The notes under the pieces: generated by a model
The model's database searches: none
The model's input: only the letters and a program-made list of their open reading frames with translations
What the model was told of the DNA's origin: nothing
Shown here: positions 8,440 through 15,562 of the stretch, piece by piece
Position numbering within the stretch: position 1 is the first letter of the stretch
How the letters are laid out: every line of letters begins with the position of its first letter
Assembly (NCBI RefSeq): GCF_019636075.1
Contig: NZ_JAHBYG010000015.1
Coordinates: 1-64,000, forward strand
DNA: 64,000 nt
Source: Ferrovibrio sp.
Lineage (GTDB): Bacteria; Pseudomonadota; Alphaproteobacteria; Ferrovibrionales; Ferrovibrionaceae
Reading direction: 5' to 3'
Made by a program: the position numbers and the translations under genes

Positions 8440-8904
8440 ATGGAAATTCACGATCTGCTGAGTGCCGATGGCGTCATCGCCAATCTCAAGGCCAACAGCA
8501 AGAAGCAGGCCTTGCAGGAACTGGCGGCGCGCGCGGCGCGCATCACCGGCCTGCATGAGCGGCAGATTTTCGATACCCTGCTGGAGCGCGAGCGGCTGGG
8601 CACCACCGGCGTGGGCAATGGCATTGCCATTCCGCATGGCCGGCTGGGCGGCCTGAACAAGCTGCATGGCCTGTTCGCCCGCGTGGAGCGCCCGATCGAT
8701 TTCGATTCCATCGACGAAATGCCGGTGGATCTGATGTTCCTGCTGCTGGCGCCGGAATCCGCCGGCGCGGATCATCTGAAGGCACTGGCCCGGGTTTCGC
8801 GTCTGCTGCGCGACAAGACCATGTGCGAGAAGCTGCGCGGCGCCGATGGCGCCGATGCGATCTTCGCCCTGCTCACCGACACCCCGGCCAGCCACGCGGC
8901 TTGA
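8440..8904 (+). CDS. ptsN: PTS IIA-like nitrogen regulatory protein PtsN
   Basis: 154 residues, EIIA-Ntr of the nitrogen PTS. The phospho-acceptor His66 lies in IAIPHGRL. The N-terminal LLSADGVIANLKANSKKQAL is the standard start of the family. It takes phosphate from NPr and regulates potassium and other processes. The ATG at 8440 has GGAGG at 8425-8429. It lies 40 bp after hpf on the same transcript. Three copies of a 14-bp palindrome follow immediately after the stop. Confidence 0.93.
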   Translation: MEIHDLLSADGVIANLKANSKKQALQELAARAARITGLHERQIFDTLLERERLGTTGVGNGIAIPHGRLGGLNKLHGLFARVERPIDFDSIDEMPVDLMFLLLAPESAGADHLKALARVSRLLRDKTMCEKLRGADGADAIFALLTDTPASHAA

Positions 8905-8962
8905 GCCGCGCCCTGACCCATAGCACGCGGCTCAAGCCGCATGGCGGGGCGGCTCAAGCCGC
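8896..8962. repeat. Three copies of a 14-bp palindrome after ptsN
   Basis: GCGGCTTGAGCCGC at 8896-8909 (overlapping the ptsN stop) and GCGGCTCAAGCCGC at 8927-8940 and 8949-8962. Each can form a hairpin with a 6-bp stem. They lie between the convergent ptsN and DUF1150 genes and probably stop or stabilise both transcripts; no T-tract is present. Confidence 0.6.
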
Positions 8963-8984
8963 ATGACGGGGCGGCAGGATCACC

Positions 8985-9209
8985 TCACTGAATGCTGACC
9001 GGCTGCAATTCGTGCTGGAGTGCTGCGGCGAAGGCAAGCTCGCGTTCCGGCGCCACGCCGAGCGGCTGGCCGCTGGCGGAGAAGATGCCGAAGGCGGCGC
9101 CTTCCGGGGTTTCGATCGGCCGCACATAAGCCAGCACCGGAGCGCCGAGATTGGCGAAATCCTCCGGCGAGAGCTGGATGGCGGAATTCTTGAAAACATG
9201 GTCGGGCAT
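8985..9209 (-). CDS. DUF1150 family protein
   Basis: 74 residues, no TM segment. The sequence LSPEDFANLGAPVLAYVRPI and the following AFGIFSASGQPLGVAPER match the DUF1150 family, small alphaproteobacterial proteins found next to Hsp20 genes. Function is unknown; the linkage suggests a role in the heat-shock response. It follows the Hsp20 gene by 59 bp on the same strand and probably shares its transcript. Confidence 0.8.
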   Translation of the reverse strand: MPDHVFKNSAIQLSPEDFANLGAPVLAYVRPIETPEGAAFGIFSASGQPLGVAPERELAFAAALQHELQPVSIQ

Positions 9210-9268
9210 GACTGCCTCCTTTACGCGACACAGGTACGTTTACTGGGCCCTGATTGCTCAGCGGCCAT

Positions 9269-9721
9269 TCACCCGCGACCGGTATTGACACCGAGCGGCC
9301 CGTCTTCGGCGCCGCCATCGCGAATCTTGATCTGACGAATCTGTTGCTGCGGTTTCGGCCGGATCAGGTCGATATGCAGCAGGCCATTGGCCAGGCTGGC
9401 GCCCGTTACCTCGATCCCCTCGGCCAGTACGAATACGCGCTGGAATTGCCGGGCCGCGATGCCGCGATGCACATACACGCGGTCCTTGTCGTCGGCCTGC
9501 TTGCCGCGCAGGATCAACTGGTTGTCTTCAACCAAAACGCTCAGGTCGTTCATGGTGAAGCCGGCCACGGCCAGGGTGATGCGCAGGCCGTCTTCGCCGG
9601 TCTGCTCGATGTTATAGGGGGGATAACCATCGCTGCCGGCTTTGCCGGCACGTTCGATCATGCGTTCCATGTGATCGAAGCCCAACAGCAGCGGGCTGGA
9701 AAACAGCGACAGGCGCGACAT
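9269..9721 (-). CDS. Hsp20/alpha-crystallin small heat-shock protein
   Basis: 150 residues. The alpha-crystallin domain runs from about residue 35 (PPYNIEQTGEDGLRITLAVA) to about 130, with the GLLHIDLIRP strand near its end, the usual conserved (A/G)-x-L-x-(I/V)-x-(L/V) region. These proteins hold unfolding proteins in a refoldable state. The start at 9721 has AAGGGG about 8 nt upstream; a longer frame to 9910 is rejected because it would cross the promoter. A sigma-32-type promoter lies at 9791-9817, and DUF1150 follows. Confidence 0.9.
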   Translation of the reverse strand: MSRLSLFSSPLLLGFDHMERMIERAGKAGSDGYPPYNIEQTGEDGLRITLAVAGFTMNDLSVLVEDNQLILRGKQADDKDRVYVHRGIAARQFQRVFVLAEGIEVTGASLANGLLHIDLIRPKPQQQIRQIKIRDGGAEDGPLGVNTGRG

Positions 9722-9790
9722 GGATAAACCCCTTGTGAAAGCGAGTTCCGATTGCCGGGGCCCAAAAGGCACCCCGCCATGCATAATGAC

Positions 9791-9817
9791 ATGGGGTGTC
9801 CGCCCTTGCGGTTCAAG
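9791..9817 (-). promoter_or_regulatory. Heat-shock (sigma-32) promoter for hsp20-DUF1150
   Basis: Read on the minus strand: CTTGAA (9817-9812), 15-bp spacer, CCCCAT (9796-9791), matching the RpoH consensus CTTGAA-N13-17-CCCCAT exactly in both hexamers. The start near 9784 leaves a leader of about 60 nt. The leader is GC-rich with a partial hairpin around 9750-9775, which could be temperature-sensitive but does not show a clear ROSE or FourU pattern. Confidence 0.7.
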
Positions 9818-9888
9818 CCCCATCCCGGCAGGATACGGGCACGAAGATTCAACGCTTTGCTTCAAAGGTTTGCAGGGAGGAATTGGCA

Positions 9889-11397
9889 GTGGGCGGACAG
9901 GGTGCGGCAATCGATACCGTGGCAGTCATCGGCGCCGGCGCCATGGGGCGTGGCATTGCCCAGGTGAGCATCCAGGGTGGCATGAATGTGCTGCTGTTCG
10001 ATGCCATGAATGGTGCCGCCGCCAAGGCAGCCGAGGCGATCAAGGCGCAGCTCGATAGCCTGGTGGCCAAGGGCCGCTTGCCTGCCGCCGATGCCGATGC
10101 CGCCAAGGCCCGGCTGGCGGTGGCCGACAGCCTGGAAGCATTGGCGCCCGCCGATTTGGCGGTGGAAGCCATTATCGAAAATCTCGCCGTGAAGCAGGAA
10201 TTGTTCGGCAAGCTGGAAGCCATCCTGCGCCCCGATGCGCTGCTGGCCACCAACACCTCGTCGCTGCGCATCGCCTCGATCGCGCGCAGCTGCAAGCATC
10301 GCGAACGCATTGCCGGGCTGCATTTCTTCAACCCGGTGCCGCTGATGAAGCTGGTGGAAGTGATCCGCGCGCCCGCCACATCGGATGCCACCATCGCCGC
10401 GCTGGTGAAGGTGGGCGAACGCATGGGGCGCGTCCCCGTGGTGGTGCAGGATAGCCCGGGCTTCCTGGTCAATCTGGGCGGCAGGGCCTATACCCAGGAA
10501 GCCTTGCGCATCGTATCGGAAGGCGTGGCCACGCCGGCCCAGGTGGATGCGGTGATGCGCGATGTGTGGGGCTTCCGGATGGGGCCGTTCGAGTTGATGG
10601 ATCTCACCGGCATGGATGTGAATTTCCCGGTCAGCCAGATCATCCATGAAGGCTATTTCTACGATCGCCGCCTGGCCACATCGCCGCTGCATCAATCCAT
10701 GGCGGAGAGCGGCCAGTTCGGCCGCAAGAGCGGGCAGGGCTTTTTCCGCTATGGCGAGGGCGGCAAGGGCGAGGTTCCCAGTGCCGACGCGGTATCCGAA
10801 TCCGCGCCCATCACCAAGGTGGCGCTGGCCGAGGATGACGATGCGCTGGCCGAATTGCTGCGCGGCCTGGGTTTCGAGGTATCGGGCTTCGACGATGGCC
10901 AGAGCCCCATTCTCTGCGCGCCGTTGGGCGAGGATATCTCGTCCTACGCGGCGCGGCGCGGCTTCGATCACCGCCGGCTGTTCGGCCTCGATCTGACCGG
11001 CCGCACCGATCAGCGCCTCACCCTGATGCAGGCGCCGGGCGCGGTGCGTGCCTTGCGCGATGGCCTGGTGGCGCAATTCATCGCTGCCGGACGCAAGGTC
11101 TGCACGATTTTAGATTCGCCGGGTTTCATCGCCCAGCGCATCGCCGCCATGGTGGCCAATCTGGGCTGCGAAATGGCGCAGATCCGCGTGGCCTCGCCCG
11201 CCGATATCGACAAGGGCATGATGCTGGGCCTGAATTATCCGCTGGGCCCGCTGGCGCTTACCGATCGGATCGGCCCTGGCGCGGTGCTGGAGATTCTCAG
11301 CCAGCTGCAAAGCATCACCGGCGATGATCGCTATCGGCCCAGCCTGTGGCTGCGCCGTCGCGCCCAGCTCGGCTTGTCGGCGCTGACGGAGGATTGA
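9889..11397 (+). CDS. 3-hydroxyacyl-CoA dehydrogenase, PaaH-type two-domain form
   Basis: 502 residues. NAD-binding motif VIGAGAMGRGIAQ near the N-terminus; HFFNPVPLMKLVEVI holds the catalytic His; and the 3HCDH C-terminal domain begins at DSPGFLVN. A second C-terminal 3HCDH-like segment follows (DSPGFIAQRIAAMVANLGCE), the arrangement of PaaH/PaaC enzymes of about 500 residues that oxidise 3-hydroxyadipyl-CoA, and of some 3-hydroxybutyryl-CoA dehydrogenases. I choose GTG 9889, which has GGGAGG 8 nt upstream (9875-9880), over an upstream frame that crosses the heat-shock promoter. No other phenylacetate genes are nearby, so the substrate is open. Confidence 0.85.
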   Translation: MGGQGAAIDTVAVIGAGAMGRGIAQVSIQGGMNVLLFDAMNGAAAKAAEAIKAQLDSLVAKGRLPAADADAAKARLAVADSLEALAPADLAVEAIIENLAVKQELFGKLEAILRPDALLATNTSSLRIASIARSCKHRERIAGLHFFNPVPLMKLVEVIRAPATSDATIAALVKVGERMGRVPVVVQDSPGFLVNLGGRAYTQEALRIVSEGVATPAQVDAVMRDVWGFRMGPFELMDLTGMDVNFPVSQIIHEGYFYDRRLATSPLHQSMAESGQFGRKSGQGFFRYGEGGKGEVPSADAVSESAPITKVALAEDDDALAELLRGLGFEVSGFDDGQSPILCAPLGEDISSYAARRGFDHRRLFGLDLTGRTDQRLTLMQAPGAVRALRDGLVAQFIAAGRKVCTILDSPGFIAQRIAAMVANLGCEMAQIRVASPADIDKGMMLGLNYPLGPLALTDRIGPGAVLEILSQLQSITGDDRYRPSLWLRRRAQLGLSALTED

Positions 11398-11399
11398 GC

Positions 11400-13274
11400 C
11401 TAGCCCGCGCGCAGGCGCAGGAACGGCACCGGCTGATCGAAGCCTTTCAATTCGGCGCTTTCGGCCCGGGCGTTGCGGTCCTTCAACAGCGGCTGCACGG
11501 CAGGGTCTTGCGCCAGGGCTTCGGATAGCACGATCTCGCCGCCGCGGCTCTTGCCTTGCAGGCGGGCGGCAAGGTTCACCGTGGAGCCGAAATAATCCAG
11601 GCGGTTGTTCAAATTCACCGCGATGCAGCGGCCGGCATGCAGGCCCATTTTCAGGATCACCGCCTCGGTCACCGGCTTGCCTTCGCGTGCGGTCTTGATG
11701 TGGTATTTGCGGTTCAGCTTGTCGATACCGCCCTGCACCGCCAGTGCGGCACGCACCGCCTGGGCCGGATCGGCAAAGGCTGCCATCACCGCATCGCCGA
11801 TGGTTTTCACCAGTGCGCCATCGTAATCGCGCACCACTTCGGCCAGATAGGCGAAATGCCGGCGCACCATGCGATAGGCGGCGCCATCGCCCATGCGCTC
11901 ATACAGCGCGGTCGAGCCTTCCAGATCGGTGAACATCAAAGTCACATGATCGATGCCCACATCCTCGCCGGGATGCAGCACCTGCTCGGGCAGCAGATCG
12001 CGGAAGGCCTGCAGGGTGGTCACTTCATGGGCGGTCAGTGCATCGCGGCGCCATTCGCGGCTTTCGATCACCAGCGACAGCATGCGGCGGCTTTCATTCA
12101 CCATGCGCACCTGGCCATCGGGGGCCGGCGCCCCGGGCGTGACGCCGAAGCTTTCGCCATCATCGGCGGCCATGATGGCCGGAAATGCGCCGCCCAGGTG
12201 ATGGATGATGCTCTCGCCGCCCGGCTGCAGCGCGCGGATACGGTATTCACCCGCCGGCAGGTCGGCTTCCACCAGCCGGGTTTCGCCCGGCGCCAGATGC
12301 TGCTGCACGCAGATATGGCGCGACACATGCGGACCGCCCATGCAGAATTCGCCCAGGCTCAGCGGCCGCAGACTGGCTGCCGGCTGGAACGAGATTTCCA
12401 CATTGCGGGTGAAGTCGCGTTCGTAATCGATGTTGCAGGATGGGCAATGGGCGCCGCGCGGCAGCTTGTCCAGCGTTGCCAGCTGGGTCTTGGCCCCGCC
12501 GCAGCGTGGGCAGAGCAGGTTCCAGCTCATGGTGAGCAGGCCGCGCCGCGTGGCATCCAGGCAGAGTTCCACGACATTGCGCAACGGCGCATGCCAGGCT
12601 TCCGCCAGCCGGCGCGGGCGCAGCCGGATGAGATCCACTTCCTGCGCGGTGGAAATCGTTTCGGCCAGCCTGCCGGCCAGGCCATGGGCATAATCCCCGG
12701 CGGCCAGTTCGTTGCTCAAGGCTTGCAGGCGTTCGGTCGCGCCGGGCGGCGGCGCGGGCGGTTGATAATCGAACACCAGCGGACGCAGGCCGCGTGCGTG
12801 ATCGGCGGCCTGTCGTACCATCGTCTCGATGGCGGCGCCGGATTTGCGCAGCAGGCCGGTGAGAATCAGAAAGCGCCCGAGCAAGCCGCGCGGCGCCACA
12901 TGGATCGTGTAGGTCAGCTTGCTGGCCGCATCGCCATCCGGTTCGATCAGCAGGTCGATGCCGAAATAGGCCAGCGGCCCACGCTCGAATAGCCGCATGT
13001 TGCGGAAGCTGCGCCCGGCCACCCATTCATAGGGCCGGTCGTCCCATTCCACCTTCACGCCCTTGTAATCGGCGCGGGCATGGCGGCGCACCGAACCATC
13101 GGGTTGGGCGATTTCTTCCACGTTATAACGCGGCGTGCCGAGCGCCTCGTTCATCCGCGCTGTATCGGAAAGCAACGGCCAGAGTTCATCCGGCGGCACC
13201 GGCAGATGCCAGGTCCAGGTTTGCTCGCGATGGCCAGTGCCTTTGATGGGGGCTTTTCCGGAGACGTTTTCCAT
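11400..13274 (-). CDS. Class III adenylate/guanylate cyclase with SRPBCC-like and zinc-ribbon regions
   Basis: 624 residues, predicted soluble. The N-terminal 150 residues look like a START/SRPBCC ligand-binding fold (WTWHLPVPPDELWPLLSDTA). A middle region holds a zinc ribbon (CPRCGG...CPSCNID). The C-terminus is a class III cyclase domain: FTDLEGST (first metal Asp), GDAVMAAF (second), and LDYFGSTVNLAARL with the Asn/Arg pair needed for catalysis; the expected catalytic residues are present. It makes cyclic AMP or GMP. The start at 13274 is preferred to 13295 as the more usual Met. It converges on the 3-hydroxyacyl-CoA dehydrogenase with a 2-bp gap between stops. Confidence 0.85.
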   Translation of the reverse strand: MENVSGKAPIKGTGHREQTWTWHLPVPPDELWPLLSDTARMNEALGTPRYNVEEIAQPDGSVRRHARADYKGVKVEWDDRPYEWVAGRSFRNMRLFERGPLAYFGIDLLIEPDGDAASKLTYTIHVAPRGLLGRFLILTGLLRKSGAAIETMVRQAADHARGLRPLVFDYQPPAPPPGATERLQALSNELAAGDYAHGLAGRLAETISTAQEVDLIRLRPRRLAEAWHAPLRNVVELCLDATRRGLLTMSWNLLCPRCGGAKTQLATLDKLPRGAHCPSCNIDYERDFTRNVEISFQPAASLRPLSLGEFCMGGPHVSRHICVQQHLAPGETRLVEADLPAGEYRIRALQPGGESIIHHLGGAFPAIMAADDGESFGVTPGAPAPDGQVRMVNESRRMLSLVIESREWRRDALTAHEVTTLQAFRDLLPEQVLHPGEDVGIDHVTLMFTDLEGSTALYERMGDGAAYRMVRRHFAYLAEVVRDYDGALVKTIGDAVMAAFADPAQAVRAALAVQGGIDKLNRKYHIKTAREGKPVTEAVILKMGLHAGRCIAVNLNNRLDYFGSTVNLAARLQGKSRGGEIVLSEALAQDPAVQPLLKDRNARAESAELKGFDQPVPFLRLRAG

Positions 13275-13325
13275 GCCGTGACTATAGCACGGCATTTGCC
13301 CGCATGCGTGTGAGCGGCGTCACGC

Positions 13326-13778
13326 TTACTGCTGCGATTGCGCCGCCTGTGGCTGCTGTTGCTGCTGTATCGGAGACGGATTGGCTTCCAGCCGGTCGAT
13401 CACCTTGTCCAGCCGGTTTTCCGGCGGACGCATCGGCATCGGCGGGTCGGCCAGGGTGCGCGGCGCCGCGGGCAGCGAGCGGCCGGCCAGCAGATAGGGA
13501 TCGCGGTCGGCATAACAATCCACGCCGCCCAGGCTCTTGAAGCAATGCACTTCGTCGCGGTCGGTGGGTTTGAAGCGCGACACGCAATATTCGCCGGCTT
13601 CGAGGATATTGAAGATGCTGCATTCGACATCGTAGCGCTTTTCCACGCGATTGACCGCAACGCCTGCGCCCAGGCCGAGCGCGGCATTGGTGCCGGCATC
13701 CGGCAACGGCGACGAACAGGCGCCGAGCAGGGGCAGCAGCATCAGGCAGAACAGGGCGGAGAGGCGATGGCGGGTCAT
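13326..13778 (-). CDS. Putative lipoprotein of unknown function
   Basis: 150 residues. Residues 1-21 form a lipoprotein signal with lipobox LLGAC (lipidated Cys near 21). A glycine-rich segment GLGAGVAVNR follows, then a middle part with four Cys (ECSIF, YCVSR, HCFKS, DCYAD) that could pair in the periplasm. The C-terminus is Pro/Gln-rich with a run of five Gln. I do not recognise the family. It is transcribed away from the cyclase start by about 50 bp on the same strand and may be upstream of it in one operon. Confidence 0.7.
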   Translation of the reverse strand: MTRHRLSALFCLMLLPLLGACSSPLPDAGTNAALGLGAGVAVNRVEKRYDVECSIFNILEAGEYCVSRFKPTDRDEVHCFKSLGGVDCYADRDPYLLAGRSLPAAPRTLADPPMPMRPPENRLDKVIDRLEANPSPIQQQQQPQAAQSQQ

Positions 13779-13891
13779 GGCGGTTCTCGCAATGGCGGAT
13801 AAGCCGTTTCTGGCTTTGCCTTTATAGAGCCATGAATCTGAAATGGCGGTTAAGGAACAGGGTTAAAAAACCCTTAATCCCTCTGCGCCGA

Positions 13892-15367
13892 TCAATTCTT
13901 GTCGGGTTGCGCCAGCAGAATGCGGAACGTGGTGCCCAGCGGGCCGGTGCGGGCCAGTTCCAGCTCGCCGCCATGGCCGCGGATCAGTTCGCGCGCGATG
14001 GCTAGGCCCAGGCCGGTGCCGCCTTCGCGCGCGCCGCCACGGAAGGGTTCGAACAGATGCAGGCGCGCCGCCTCGCTCAGGCCGGTGCCGGTATCGGCGA
14101 TTTCGATGGCCACCTGGTTTTCCAACTCGGCGGCATTGATGCGGATTTCGCCGCCCGTGGATGCCGTGGGCGGCATGGCCTGCACGGCATTGCGCAGCAG
14201 GTTCATCATCACGCGGTAAAGCTGATCCGGATCGGCATGCACCAGCAGGCCTGGCGGCACGCGGTTTTTCCAGGCGATGTCGTTGCGGTCATGCAGCGCC
14301 ATGGCGGCGGCCACATCCTCGATCAGGCGGTAAAGCGCCACCGGCTCGGGCTGGGGCGGGCGTTCCTCGGCCTTGCCGTAGCGCAGGGTCTGGGCGCAAA
14401 GCGCGATGGCGCGATCCAGGCTGTCCACCAGGCGCGGCACGGTCTGGCGCACGGTGGGGTCGTCGGAAGCCGCCAGGCGGTCGGATACCAATTGCGCCGA
14501 GGCCAGCATGTTGCGCAGATCGTGGCTGATCTTGCTCACCGCCACGCCAAGCTGGGCCAGGCGGCCGCGCTGGGTCAGTGCCTGGCGCAGATCGTGCTGC
14601 ATGCTGCGCAATTCGCGCTCGGCCAGGCCGAGTTCGTCGCTGCGGCCGCTCACCGTGATGATCTGGCGCACATCCTCGGGTGCGGCACGAAAGCCCACGA
14701 TGGAACGGGTCAGCCGCTGCATCGGCCGCACCAGCAGCCAGCGCAGGCTGAGATAGACCAGCGAAGCCGTGAAGCCCGAGATCACCAGCGACAGCCAGAA
14801 GATGCGCACCGAAAAGGCGCGCGCCTCCTGCACCAGCGGCGCGGTGGGCAGCACCACTTCGATCACATTATCCGGATTGTTGGGGGGCGAGCCGATAACG
14901 CGGATGAAGGGCTGTACATTGCCGCTCACGGTGGCGACGGCATCCATGATGGCGGTCCACCAATGCCAGTCGTTGAGGTTGAAACTGTCCATCGCCGCCG
15001 ATAGCGGCTGGCGGTCGGTAAGGATCAGGGCGCGGCTATCGGCATGGCGTTGCGCCACCACACGGGCGCCCACGCCGCGCAGCAGGTCGTCTTCCAGTTC
15101 CTCGCTCACCATGGCATCGGGGGCGGCCACCAGCGCCAGGATGGCCAGATTGGCCAGTTCGATACGGGCCTGGAAATATTCCATGCGGAAGCGCGATACC
15201 GATGGCAGGTAGATCATCACTTCCGCCAGCATCACGAAGATCACGGTGAGCAGCAGCAGCCGGCGCGACAGGCTGCCGCCCGGCGCGGCCACATGGGCAG
15301 GGGGTGCCGCTGCGGTCGTGGCCGGCTGGGTGGAAAGCGTGCTGGGCGGTAGCGTCGTATCGTCCAT
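13892..15367 (-). CDS. Membrane-bound sensor histidine kinase (orphan)
   Basis: 491 residues. Two TM segments (LLLLTVIFVMLAEVMIYLP about 37-55; IFWLSLVISGFTASLVYLSL about 190-210) bracket a periplasmic sensor region of about 130 residues. A HAMP-like linker follows, then an H-box with the phospho-acceptor His in SKISHDLRNMLASAQ, an N-box NLLRNAVQAM, and G-boxes ADTGTGL and GGTGLGLAIA. The catalytic parts look intact. No response regulator gene adjoins it, so the partner must be elsewhere. It is divergent from the MscS channel gene, with a strong hairpin between them. Confidence 0.88.
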   Translation of the reverse strand: MDDTTLPPSTLSTQPATTAAAPPAHVAAPGGSLSRRLLLLTVIFVMLAEVMIYLPSVSRFRMEYFQARIELANLAILALVAAPDAMVSEELEDDLLRGVGARVVAQRHADSRALILTDRQPLSAAMDSFNLNDWHWWTAIMDAVATVSGNVQPFIRVIGSPPNNPDNVIEVVLPTAPLVQEARAFSVRIFWLSLVISGFTASLVYLSLRWLLVRPMQRLTRSIVGFRAAPEDVRQIITVSGRSDELGLAERELRSMQHDLRQALTQRGRLAQLGVAVSKISHDLRNMLASAQLVSDRLAASDDPTVRQTVPRLVDSLDRAIALCAQTLRYGKAEERPPQPEPVALYRLIEDVAAAMALHDRNDIAWKNRVPPGLLVHADPDQLYRVMMNLLRNAVQAMPPTASTGGEIRINAAELENQVAIEIADTGTGLSEAARLHLFEPFRGGAREGGTGLGLAIARELIRGHGGELELARTGPLGTTFRILLAQPDKN

Positions 15368-15494
15368 CTGGCTGTAAAATAAACTGAAAAATCCGGTCTC
15401 GGAAGATGCGGGGGGCGTCTCGATTTTGCCGCATTTTACTCTAAACTGCCGCCGTTATGGCCAGTCCAGGCAAGCCAGCCCAGGCAAGCATGCC

Positions 15495-15526
15495 CAGGCC
15501 AGCATGCCTGAGCGAATGCTGGCCTG
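15495..15526. repeat. Perfect 11-bp inverted repeat between divergent kinase and MscS genes
   Basis: CAGGCCAGCAT, 10-nt loop, ATGCTGGCCTG. It lies 37 bp before the MscS start and about 128 bp before the kinase start. It may be an operator or a leader hairpin. Just upstream (15465-15494) are degenerate copies of CCAGGCAAGC. Confidence 0.5.
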
Positions 15527-15562
15527 TGGTATTTCGGTACGTGCCGGTACGGGCGGATTTTA

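Noticed and set aside
9722-9790. ROSE or FourU RNA thermometer in the hsp20 leader
   Set aside because: A partial hairpin exists but lacks the defining pairing with the ribosome-binding site.
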